Assembly (NCBI RefSeq): GCF_014904695.1
Contig: NZ_JACXXN010000022.1
Location: 1 to 64,000 of the forward strand
From: Nostoc sp. MG11
Lineage (GTDB): Bacteria; Cyanobacteriota; Cyanobacteriia; Cyanobacteriales; Nostocaceae
Direction: 5' to 3'
DNA: 64,000 nt
Position numbers and translations under genes: made by a program. Below, piece by piece: positions 8,751-16,430 of the stretch. The notes under the pieces are model-generated. The model was not told where the DNA came from. It was given only the letters and a program-made list of their open reading frames with translations, and did not search any database. How positions within the stretch are numbered: position 1 is the first letter of the stretch; each line of letters begins with the position of its first letter.

Positions 8751-8820
8751 GAAATAATTTTACACATAGCTGTTTATAAGACAAAAATGTTATTATTAAA
8801 CATATATGTTTTAAAATGCC
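8751..8820. promoter_or_regulatory. Divergent cvkR-cas12k promoter with palindromic candidate operators
   Basis: The 70-bp gap contains two similar inverted elements, ACAAAAATGT (8781-8790) and AAACATATATGTTT (8798-8811). CvkR-type repressors bind such ACAT/ATGT half-sites between their gene and cas12k. The second palindrome covers the DNA just upstream of the cas12k ATG, where binding would block transcription. Confidence 0.45.
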
Positions 8821-10816
8821 ATGAGCCAAATCACAATTCAGTGCCGTTTGGTGTCCAGTGCATCTACCCGCCAATACTTATGGAAGTTAATGGCAGAGCA
8901 AAACACGCCTCTGATTAACGAGTTACTGGAACAATTGGGACATCACCCAGACCTTGAAAATTGGCGACAAAAAGCTAAAATCCCTGCTGATATAGTTAAG
9001 CAACTATGTCTGACACTTAAAACTGACCCTCGCTACAGTGGTCAGCCTTCTCGGTTTTATGCCAGTGCGTAGACGCGTTCGCGGAGCGTCTCGAAGAGAA
9101 GCGGCTTGCCGAAGGCATCGCATTGGTGAATTACACCTATAAATCATGGCTGGCGTTAATGAAGCGGTTGCAGTCACAACTCGATAGCAAAATCTACTGG
9201 CTGGAAATGCTCAGAAGTGATGCTGAATTAGTTGAAACCTGCGGTGCATCCTTGGATGGAATTCGCACTAAAGCAACTAAAATTTTGGCTCAAATTGCTC
9301 CAGTCGATATAATTGACACTCAACAGCCAAAGACCAGCAAAGTCAAAAAGAGCAAAAAGTCTGCGCTTTCACAGACTGATGGTGTAAAGCACGCACTTCA
9401 AACAAGCGATCGCCATGTATTTAATACCTTATTTGAAATTTACCGCAATACCGAAGACATCCTGACTCGTTGCGCCATTAGCTATTTACTCAAAAATAGC
9501 TGCAAAGTCACTGATAAAGAAGAAGACTACGAAAAATTTACTCAACGCCGCCGTAAACTTGAGATTCAGATTGAACGCCTCAAAGAACAATTAGAAGCAC
9601 GAATTCCCAAAGGTCGAGATTTAACTAATACTAAGTGGTTGCAAACACTCTTCACCGCTATACACAACGTCCCTCAAAGTGAAACCGAGGCGAAATCTTG
9701 GCAAAACAGCCTTTTAAGACAATCTAGTTCTGTACCGTTCCCAGTAGCTTACGAAGGCAGCGAAGAGATGACTTGGTTTCAAAACCAAAAGGGACGCATT
9801 TGTGTAAAATTTAAAGGTATCAGCGAGCATACCTTTGAAGTATATTGCGATAGTAGGCAGCTACATTGGTTTAAACGCTTTTTAGAAGACCAACAAATCA
9901 AACGCAACAGTAAACATCAGCACTCCAGTAGTTTGTTCACTCTTCGCAGTGGTCGTATTGCTTGGCAGGAACAGGAAGGTAAAGGCGAACCCTGGAATGT
10001 GTTCACAGTCTAACTCTCTACTGTTGTGTGGATACTCGCCTCTGGACAGATGAAGGTACAGAACAAGTAAAGCAAGAAAAAGCAGAAGAAATCGCCAAAA
10101 TCATCACCAGAACCGAAGCGAAAGGCAATCTCAACTCCAAACAAGAACTATTTATCAAGCGGAAAAACTCGACACTATCTAGAATCAACAACTCCTTTCC
10201 TCGTCCGAGTCAACCTTTGTACAAAGGTAAATCTCATATTTTAGTAGGTGTTAGCCTTGGTCTAAAGAAACCTGCAACAGTAGCAGTAGTGGACGGCATT
10301 ACAGACAAAGTTATCACCTATCAAAGCATTAAACAGCTACTTGGGAATAATTACAAACTGTTAAACAGACAGCAAAGAGAAAAACAAACTTTATCTCACA
10401 AACGCCAAATAGCCCAAATATTCGCTTCACCAAAACCATTTGAAGAATCCGAGTTGGGGGAGTACATAGATAGATTACTCGCTAAAAAAATTGTCACCCT
10501 TGCTCAAACATACTCTGTTGGTAGCATAGTCCTGCCCAAACTAGGCGATATACGAGAGCAGGTAAACAGTGAAATTCAAGCAATAGCTGAACAAAAATGT
10601 CCAGATTGCCTGGAAGCACAGAAAAATTATGCCAAACAGTATCGGCATAGTGTCCATCAGTGGAGTTATGGCAGATTGATTGAGTGTGTTCAAACTCAAG
10701 CGGCTAAAGCTGGAATTGTTACAGAAGAAGGGAAACAGCCTATCCGAGGCAGTCCACACTAGAAAGCAAAAGAGTTAGCGATCGCCGCCTACAAATCACG
10801 CCAAATGGCAGATTGA
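8821..10816 (+). pseudogene. cas12k: Cas12k (type V-K effector), disrupted
   Basis: Three frames align end to end with ShCas12k. Residues from MSQITIQCRLVSS to SGQPSRFYASA lie at 8821-9072. LVNYTYKSWLALMKRLQSQL to EGKGEPWNVFTV lies at 9123-10013. VDTRLWTDEGTEQVKQEK to EEGKQPIRGSPH lies at 10028-10762, then KAKELAIAAY to 10816. Breaks: a 47-bp palindromic insertion (9070-9116) bringing a TAG and a frameshift; a +2 or -1 frameshift near 10003-10008; and TAG 10760-10762 where relatives have Asp. Cas12k normally binds DNA without cutting and guides the transposase. With these lesions no full protein can be made. Confidence 0.92.
9070..9116. repeat. 47-bp small dispersed palindromic repeat inside cas12k
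   Basis: The segment TAGACGCGTTCGCGGAGCGT...GGC interrupts cas12k between codons that are adjacent in relatives (SA and IALVNY). Removing it restores both the reading frame and a HIP1 octamer (GCG joined to ATCGC). It is the same class as the 21-bp repeat at 11288-11308. Confidence 0.75.
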
Positions 10817-10844
10817 CAAAAATTTGAACCTTGAAAATAAAATA

Positions 10845-11088
10845 AGTAATAGCGCCGCAGTTCATGTTGTAATCAACCGCTGAACTGTGAAAAGTTTGGG
10901 TTAGTTTGACTGTGGGAACACAGTCGTGCTTTCTGACCCTAGTAGCTGCCCACCTTGAAGCTGCTGTCTGTTGTAGACAGGAATCAAGTGCGCCCCCAGT
11001 AATAGAGGTGCGGGTTTACCGCAGTAGTGGCTACCGAATCACCTCCGACCAAGGAGGAACCCACCTTAATTATTTTTGATAGGGGTTA
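10845..11088 (+). ncRNA. tracrRNA of the V-K CAST
   Basis: Starting at TAATAGCGCCGCAGTTCATG and including GGGTTAGTTTGACTGT, TGCTTTCTGACCCTAGTAGC, GTAGTGGCTACCGAATCACC and CCAAGGAGGAACCCACC, this follows the ShCAST tracrRNA nearly segment by segment, in the same place downstream of cas12k. It scaffolds Cas12k with the crRNA. The anti-repeat AACCCACC near the 3' end pairs exactly with GGTGGGTT of the homing guide repeat at 11404-11411. No damage is obvious. The ends are estimated from similarity. Confidence 0.88.
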
Positions 11089-11100
11089 AAGATTCAAGCA

Positions 11101-11206
11101 GTTTCAACTCCCGTTCTTAAATTAGGAGGGTTGAAAGATTCTTAGAGGAAAAGGTTAGCGCATCCTTGGGTGCTTTAAAAACCCTTTCAAGCGGATGGGT
11201 TGAAAA
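11101..11206 (+). CRISPR. Minimal CAST CRISPR array (one full and one degenerate repeat)
   Basis: One 37-nt repeat (11101-11137) starts GTTTCAACTCCCG and ends AGGAGGGTTGAAAG, the V-K CAST repeat pattern. A spacer-like stretch of about 45 nt follows. Then a shortened repeat-like unit CTTTCAAGCGGATGGGTTGAAA lies at about 11184-11205. No further repeats follow, so the array is nearly exhausted. Confidence 0.7.
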
Positions 11207-11287
11207 AACCGACAGGGAGCGAGTTAAAAGCCTTTCCATCTATAAGGCTTATTGAAGGTTGAGTACTGACACATTTTCAGATACGCG

Positions 11288-11308
11288 TAGGCGTAGCCCG
11301 CGGTAGGC
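11288..11308. repeat. 21-bp small dispersed repeat
   Basis: A 21-bp unit starting TAGGCGTAGCCC and ending GGC sits between GCG (11285-11287) and ATCGC (11309-11313). Removal restores GCGATCGC. It lies inside a larger inverted repeat, AGGCTTATTGAA near 11234 and TTCAATAAGCCT near 11317. Confidence 0.65.
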
Positions 11309-11403
11309 ATCGCTTTTTTCAATAAGCCTCTATCAAGTTTGAGTTGAGAAAGCTTCTACATATTAAGGTTTTAGTAGTTATACTAAAACTTTGCTAGATT
11401 TAT

Positions 11404-11440
11404 GGTGGGTTGAAAGGTAAGGCAGAGGTCTGCCTTTGTG
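11404..11440 (+). ncRNA. Delocalised CAST homing crRNA targeting tRNA-Cys
   Basis: A truncated repeat GGTGGGTTGAAAG (11404-11416) is followed by the spacer GTAAGGCAGAGGTCTGC (11417-11433). All 17 nt occur in the tRNA-Cys gene 150 bp away (minus strand, 11603-11587), preceded there by GTG (11606-11604), a valid GTN PAM. Type V-K CASTs are known to use such a separate short guide for homing to tRNA genes. The match stops after 17 nt, as expected for these guides. Confidence 0.88.
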
Positions 11441-11458
11441 ATGGGTATCCGTTTGTAG

Positions 11459-11546
11459 TTGTGACAAAAAATCTGTTAACAGTGACATCATTTTGTTAAA
11501 CATGACATTAATCTGTTAACAGTGACAAATAATTAGTTAATGTACA
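11459..11546. repeat. CAST right end with TnsB-type sites
   Basis: Four overlapping copies of a TGACA...TCTGTTAACAGTGAC-type motif (about 11460-11486, 11483-11505, 11502-11526, 11522-11546) end in TGTACA at 11541-11546. The outermost 23 bp are the inverted counterpart of the left end with one mismatch. Confidence 0.8.
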
Positions 11547-11550
11547 GAAA

Positions 11551-11620
<70 letters not shown>

Positions 11621-11932
11621 AGACATTTAATAACTTATTATATCAAAATTTTATCTAAATTTGCACTCTCTATCTTGGTAAATCCTCCAGTGTATAACAA
11701 GATTCAGAATTCAATAGCCTCTTTGCACCCCATGAGATGGCAATACTGAGTGCACCATAATTTATCATCTTTCATTATGTTACTTTCTTGGCTGATAATT
11801 CTCCTTGAAAAGCTCTGTTGATAGATTTGGTGTGATTAAAAAACTTGGAATTTTCGATGTTAAGTCCATACTCAATCTCATTGAAGCCAATTCATCTACG
11901 CGATAATTAGCTATAGTTTGTATATAGTGTAA

Positions 11933-12700
11933 AACTTACGCATTGACAGAGTGCTAATATAATGCAGACTTGAAATTGGTGTCGTCTACTCACAGGTATT
12001 AGAGAAATCAGCAAACCCTCGACAGCACAATGTAATCTGGAACATTACACTCTATTTCTGCTATCAGAGCCAAAGCATGGGGGATGCAGCCGATTAGCAG
12101 AGATATTGGAAAATGTTTCACATGATAGTGTAAATCTCAGGAGTGGAGAACTTGAAATTTCTAAGAAACCAGGAATTGGGTTTTCTATTCGGTGTTGAGA
12201 AAAATAGAACTGTCTCGAATGAAGCAGGTAAATACAGCCAGGTAAGCACTCTAGAGATTCCAGATGAAGGTTTAAGAACTCATCTAAAAGAATTTGAATT
12301 TATTAAGTTGTTTAGGAAAGTCTTTAAAAAAGAAGACTCTAAACACTATATTTTATATCTACCTGATGAGGACAAGCTCCAACAAATAGCGAGGAGTGAA
12401 TTGATCACAATTCATGATACCCATTGGGGAATTGAAACATTTCATCGAGCAATCAAACAGGTCTGTGGAATCTGTCGATTTATGGTTAGAGATAGCCAAG
12501 CAATTAAGACTTATATATTTTGCTCACTTCAAGCATTTGTTAGATTGGAGCTAATGCGTTCTGAAAAAACAATTACCAACTGGTATGAAGTGCAAAGGAA
12601 CTTATTTACAGAAGTCGTGCGCGAGTATATTTTGAACAACATCACTAGTGCAGGCGTTTATTAAAGTTTATAAGTGATGTTTTTTGTCAATGCGTAAGTC
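11933..12700 (+). mobile_element. Internally deleted IS4/IS701-like element
   Basis: Terminal inverted repeats ACTTACGCATTGACA (11934-11948) and TGTCAATGCGTAAGT (12685-12699) are exact. The 11-mer ATATAGTGTAA occurs directly at both outer edges (11922-11932 and 12701-12711), a target duplication. At 766 bp it is far shorter than a full copy. Between the ends lie an N-terminal transposase scrap (LLSEPKHGGCSRLAEILENV, about 12055-12115) and the C-terminal part at 12143-12664. The gap 11621-11921 holds no gene that I can see. Confidence 0.75.
12143..12664 (+). pseudogene. Transposase C-terminal fragment of the deleted IS
   Basis: This 173-residue frame carries the last catalytic block of IS4/IS701-type transposases (THWGIETFHRAIKQVCGICR, residues 92-111), with the glutamate of the YREK-like motif, and a normal C-terminus. 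The upstream catalytic aspartates are missing, so it cannot be active. Residues 10-40 probably come from sequence beyond an internal deletion junction. It is flanked by intact ends, so it could still be mobilised by a complete relative. Confidence 0.7.
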
Positions 12701-12816
12701 ATATAGTGTAATATTGCTTAATATATAGATATAACGCAAAGACTCAATGCATTTAGTGTGCAATGAAGTTATGAGATCGTGCCTTATAGATAATCGCTAT
12801 CTTTATGAGTAGTCTA

Positions 12817-12928
12817 AGAGGATGTCTGAGAAGTCAAAAATGTCATGCTGAACGTAGCGCCAGCGGGGTGTTCGCGTAGCGTTCAGAATGACAAAATATA
12901 CCTTGCCAAAACTTTTCAGACATCCTCT
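12817..12928. mobile_element. 112-bp fold-back (MITE-like) element
   Basis: AGAGGATGTCTGA (12817-12829) and TCAGACATCCTCT (12916-12928) are exact inverted ends. Inner GTCATGCTGAACG / CGTTCAGAATGAC also pair, so almost the whole unit forms one hairpin. No protein is encoded. Confidence 0.65.
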
Positions 12929-12958
12929 AATGTAAACCACAAGAAATCCTCCATTCTT

Positions 12959-13123
12959 ATGACTGTAAAACTCCAGACCGAAAACGACTTTATTCCGGCA
13001 AGCACTAGCATAAAGATAAATCAAGAAACAGAAAACGAAAAAGTTTTATGTTCTCATTGTCAGCGCACCGCTACGAACGGTATTAAATGTAAAGGGATTT
13101 GTGTGGCTGACAATGATTATTAA
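12959..13123 (+). CDS. Small cysteine-rich protein (54 aa), unknown
   Basis: From ATG 12959 (MTVKLQTENDFIPAST) the frame ends with CSHCQRTATNGIKC...GICVADNDY. Its four cysteines (two as CxxC) suggest a small metal-binding fold. The tail RTATNGIxCxGxCVADxDY looks like that of short conserved cyanobacterial proteins of unknown function. The longer frame upstream runs through the fold-back element and is not likely to be coding. 13124-13333 holds only weak coding signal, perhaps a scrap of a second cysteine-rich gene. Confidence 0.5.
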   Translation: MTVKLQTENDFIPASTSIKINQETENEKVLCSHCQRTATNGIKCKGICVADNDY

Positions 13124-13333
13124 GGTATGAATTTTATCGCTGCAATTTAGATGGGTAAGCAAGATTTTCAATATTCTCCATTAATAAGGACAATCCTGAA
13201 CTCAGGGGCAAGGGTGGGTGCTGGACGCCAACACAATTTATATATCCTTGTAAAGTTTTTAAGCACGATGTTCAATATCATAACTGTCATCGGTGTAAGC
13301 AAAAATTTTTCTATCAAAGCTATAACTGTAGCA

Positions 13334-14434
13334 CTAGCTCCTCGCATCTAACATTTGCCTCCTGACAAGAGCATGGCCAGATTGAACATCAAACCAGTGA
13401 ATATCCTCAGAGGGCAATGTCAGTGTAATATCTTTGCTACTCCAATTTTGGTCTGTTGGCAACAAAGCACGTACTATAATCGCTTCAGTTTGTGAACTCT
13501 CAACTCTGACACTGACTAAATAGTGCATACCCAAGTTTTCTACTAGATACACTTGCCCTTGGATAGTTTGGGTATCACCTGGTTGGGCAATGCGAACGTT
13601 TTCTGGGCGGATACCTAGCACAATCTGAGGTGGTACAGTTGGTATATCTGGCAGAGGCACTTGGAAGTTACCTAGTATTGCGTATCGTCCTTTACAAGGT
13701 AGAGTCAGCAAATTCATCTGAGGACTACCAACAAATCCAGCTACAAATAAATTAGCTGGATGGTTATAGATGAGTTCGGGCGGGTCAAGTTGCTGAACAT
13801 AGCCATCGTTGAGCAAAGCTACTTTCGTGGATAGTGTCATCGCTTCTGTTTGGTCATGAGTGACATAGACCACAGGGACTTTTTGTGCTGCAAAAATTTG
13901 CTTGAGGTCGGCTCGGACTCGCTCCCGCAACAGCGCATCCAAGTTACTTAATGGTTCATCTAGTAGGTACACATTGGCATTACGCACTAAGGCGCGACCG
14001 ACCGCAACACGCTGGCGTTGACCTCCTGACATTTGACCAGGCTTGCGGTTCATTAACTCTTCTAATCCTAAAACTTCTGCTACTTCTGCTACTCGCTGTT
14101 TAATTTCTACAGGTGGTACTTTTCTTAGCTTGAGTCCAGAAGCGAGGTTTTCGTACACTGTCATGTGGGGATAGAGTGCATAGCTTTGAAACACCATCGC
14201 AATGTTGCGATCGCCTGCTGGCTTATAGGTGACATCCAAATCCCCAATCTTAATCTGACCACGAGTAGGTTCCTCAAGACCCGCAATCATGCGTAGGACG
14301 GTGGATTTGCCACAGCCAGAAGGGCCAAGTAACGTAAGAAACTCATCGTTATCTACTGTTAAACTAACGTCTTTGACAGGGACGATTTTAGAAGTATAGG
14401 TTTTATTCAAGTTTTTGAGTTCAAGTTTAGCCAT
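13334..14434 (-). CDS. Sugar ABC transporter ATP-binding protein (MalK/UgpC type)
   Basis: This 366-aa protein is full length for the CUT1 ATPase subfamily. It has Walker A GPSGCGKST (about 38-46), Q-loop VFQSYALYPHMTV, signature MSGGQRQRVAVGRAL (about 135), Walker B VYLLDEPLSNLDA, the H-loop in YVTHDQTEAM, and a C-terminal regulatory OB-type domain from about 240 (LGIRPENVRI). It powers import of a disaccharide or glucosylglycerol-like solute. It is the last gene of a four-gene operon, 8 bp after the permease; the usual order of such operons is kept. Confidence 0.9.
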   Translation of the reverse strand: MAKLELKNLNKTYTSKIVPVKDVSLTVDNDEFLTLLGPSGCGKSTVLRMIAGLEEPTRGQIKIGDLDVTYKPAGDRNIAMVFQSYALYPHMTVYENLASGLKLRKVPPVEIKQRVAEVAEVLGLEELMNRKPGQMSGGQRQRVAVGRALVRNANVYLLDEPLSNLDALLRERVRADLKQIFAAQKVPVVYVTHDQTEAMTLSTKVALLNDGYVQQLDPPELIYNHPANLFVAGFVGSPQMNLLTLPCKGRYAILGNFQVPLPDIPTVPPQIVLGIRPENVRIAQPGDTQTIQGQVYLVENLGMHYLVSVRVESSQTEAIIVRALLPTDQNWSSKDITLTLPSEDIHWFDVQSGHALVRRQMLDARS

Positions 14435-14442
14435 TTTTATTT

Positions 14443-15324
14443 TTATCCTTTGACTGCACCAGCGGTAAGACCTTGGACAATCCGGCGCTGGAAAAACAAA
14501 ACTAGTAAAACCAGAGGTAACGTCCCCACAACAGTAGCAGCAGCGATCGCACCATAGGGAATTTCAAATACTGTCGCACCACCTAACTGAGCAGCAGCAA
14601 CAGGAATCGTCTTTAACTCTTCACGAGTCATAAACGTCAAAGCAAAGATAAACTCGTTCCAGGCAAAAATAAAGGTGAGAATCCCAGTAGTCACTAAGGC
14701 GGGAAGTGTCATCGGTAGCACGATTTGCCACAGTAGTTGAAAGGTGTTGTAGCCATCGACCCTAGCAGAATCTTCTAAGTCTTTGGGCAATTGTTGGAAA
14801 AAGCTTCTGAGTACTAGAATTGTCAGCGGCAAATTGATGGCAGTGTAGGGTATAATCAACGCTAAATAGTTGTTTCCCAGTCTGAGCGCTTGGATAATTT
14901 CTAACAGTCCCAAGAACAATAGAATTCCAGGAAATAAAGTCACAATTAAAATGCTTGCGAGGATAACTTTTTCACCCCAAGGGCGTAACCGTGCCAGGGC
15001 ATAAGCAGCGGGTGCGCCGATCGCTAAAGCTAAAGCTGTAGAAGTAATCGACACAAAGGCACTGTTGAAGATGTAGCGCCAGAATGGACGACGGGTGAAT
15101 AACTCAATGTAGTGATTGAAAGTGAATCGTGTGGGGAAATAAACAGTAGGAACAGCTGCAATATCTTCGTTAACTTTAAATGAGGTCAGCAATTGCCATA
15201 AGGCTGGCGCTAGGCTGAATAAAACTACTGAGGCAATTGCGATTAGCAGCAAGATTCTTTTCAGAGAAAACTTAGTTTTCCCTGTTCGTTTTGGAGTTGT
15301 TGAAACTACTTGTGGAGAACTCAT
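14443..15324 (-). CDS. Sugar ABC transporter permease (MalG type)
   Basis: This 293-aa inner-membrane protein has six predicted helices. The EAA loop is RVDGYNTFQLLWQIVLPMTL (about 188-207), where it contacts the ATPase. The N-terminus (KRTGKTKFSLKRILLLIAI) is cytoplasmic and basic. It pairs with the MalF-type permease upstream, 76 bp away, to form the translocation pore. No break is seen. Confidence 0.88.
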   Translation of the reverse strand: MSSPQVVSTTPKRTGKTKFSLKRILLLIAIASVVLFSLAPALWQLLTSFKVNEDIAAVPTVYFPTRFTFNHYIELFTRRPFWRYIFNSAFVSITSTALALAIGAPAAYALARLRPWGEKVILASILIVTLFPGILLFLGLLEIIQALRLGNNYLALIIPYTAINLPLTILVLRSFFQQLPKDLEDSARVDGYNTFQLLWQIVLPMTLPALVTTGILTFIFAWNEFIFALTFMTREELKTIPVAAAQLGGATVFEIPYGAIAAATVVGTLPLVLLVLFFQRRIVQGLTAGAVKG

Positions 15325-15400
15325 GAGTTATATCATGTCCGATTGATTATCTAATGGTCTATGTATGCAAAAATGTAAAAACTCTTTCTCCCCCTGCTCC

Positions 15401-16312
15401 TTAAGTGGCTCCTGGTGTTCTGGCACGGTACTTGTTAAGCAAGAAACTAGCGATCGCCACCGCAGAAATTAATATTAGAAATGTTACTACTACAAGAGCT
15501 GCTCCATAACCAAAATCTAAGTAGCGCATCACCGTGGAGTAGATGTACAACGACACCACCTCAGTAGCACCACCGGGGCCACCTCCAGTCATCACAGCAA
15601 TCAAGTCAAAAATTCCGAAAGCTTGAGCAAATCGAAATAGGACTGCAATTAAGATTTGCGGCAGCAGCAGTGGCAGGGTAATATTGCGGAAGCTTTGCCA
15701 AGTATTTGCCCCATCGACTGAGTAAGCTTCATAGAGGTCTTTTGATATCGACTGTAAGCCAGCTAGCAGCAGAATACTGATAAAGGGTGTAGTTTTCCAA
15801 ACATCAGCAAATATCGCTGCACTCATTGCCAGAGTTGGATCTCCTAACCAATTAATTCCAGTTTGAATTAACCCCAATCGTAGGAGAAGATCGTTGACAA
15901 TCCCAAACTGGTCGTTAAAAATCCAAGCCCATGCCAGACCAATCAGAGCGGTAGGCAAAGCCCAAGGTAAAATGGCGATCGTCCGCACTATGCCCCGTCC
16001 AAAAAACGCCTGATTAAGAACTAGGGCAATCCCCAATCCTAGCAATAATTCTGAGAGTACGGATACTGTTGTGAACACAGTCGTCGCCCATAAACTCTGC
16101 CAAAAACGACCATCCCCCGCCATCCGCACATAATTGTCAAAACCAGAGAATACGGATTGTAGTTCAGTTCCCAAATTCCTGGTAAATACACTTAACCAGA
16201 ATGCTCGTAAAATCGGGTAGGCAAATACAAACAACAACAGCAGCAATGCTGGTGTTAGTAAGATCCAGGCCGTTCTTTGTTCCCGACTTCGGAGTGTATG
16301 CAGATTAGTCAT
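15401..16312 (-). CDS. Sugar ABC transporter permease (MalF type)
   Basis: This 303-aa permease has the first helix at LLTPALLLLLFVFAYPI and the EAA loop at EAYSVDGANTWQSFRNITLP (about 194-213). It is of the shorter MalF/UgpA class without a large periplasmic loop. Together with the gene downstream it forms the heterodimeric pore. The DNA upstream (16313-16400) is rich in TCATTTGT heptamers typical of cyanobacterial spacer repeats. Confidence 0.88.
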   Translation of the reverse strand: MTNLHTLRSREQRTAWILLTPALLLLLFVFAYPILRAFWLSVFTRNLGTELQSVFSGFDNYVRMAGDGRFWQSLWATTVFTTVSVLSELLLGLGIALVLNQAFFGRGIVRTIAILPWALPTALIGLAWAWIFNDQFGIVNDLLLRLGLIQTGINWLGDPTLAMSAAIFADVWKTTPFISILLLAGLQSISKDLYEAYSVDGANTWQSFRNITLPLLLPQILIAVLFRFAQAFGIFDLIAVMTGGGPGGATEVVSLYIYSTVMRYLDFGYGAALVVVTFLILISAVAIASFLLNKYRARTPGAT

Positions 16313-16430
16313 TTGTTATTAGTCATTTGTCATTTGTCAGGAATGAAATGGTAAAGGGTAAAGGGATGAGAAATTACATTAGTATTACTTTCTTGCCGTT
16401 TTCCCTTTTCCCTTTCCCCCTCTTATCTCC

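Larger units (their letters stand above)
3266..11546 (+). mobile_element. Decayed type V-K CRISPR-associated transposon (CAST)
   Basis: The element begins TGTACATTCACTAATTATTTGTC (inverted match at the right end: TGTACATTAACTAATTATTTGTC) and spans about 8.3 kb. The gene order is that of ShCAST/AcCAST: tnsB, tnsC, tniQ, cargo, a divergent MerR-type regulator, cas12k, tracrRNA, CRISPR, homing guide. In characterised V-K systems Cas12k with tracrRNA/crRNA directs TnsC, TniQ and TnsB to insert the element downstream of a GTN PAM. Here tnsC, tniQ and cas12k are visibly broken, so this copy should not be autonomous. A tRNA-Cys gene, the likely target, lies just outside the right end. The 5-bp flanks (AGCCT and GAAAG) do not form a target duplication. 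Confidence 0.9.

Noticed and set aside
3266-11546. A type I-like or plain Tn7/Tn5053 element
   Set aside because: The tnsB-tnsC-tniQ order alone would allow it, but cas12k, the tracrRNA and the homing guide fix it as type V-K.
12845-12958. Upstream extension of the cysteine-rich ORF
   Set aside because: This part runs through the fold-back element; only the portion from ATG 12959 looks like a real protein.
13151-13351. 66-codon plus-strand frame
   Set aside because: No RBS, no recognised motif, and it overlaps the end of the ABC ATPase gene. Cysteine-containing scraps in another frame hint at a dead gene, but too weakly to annotate.
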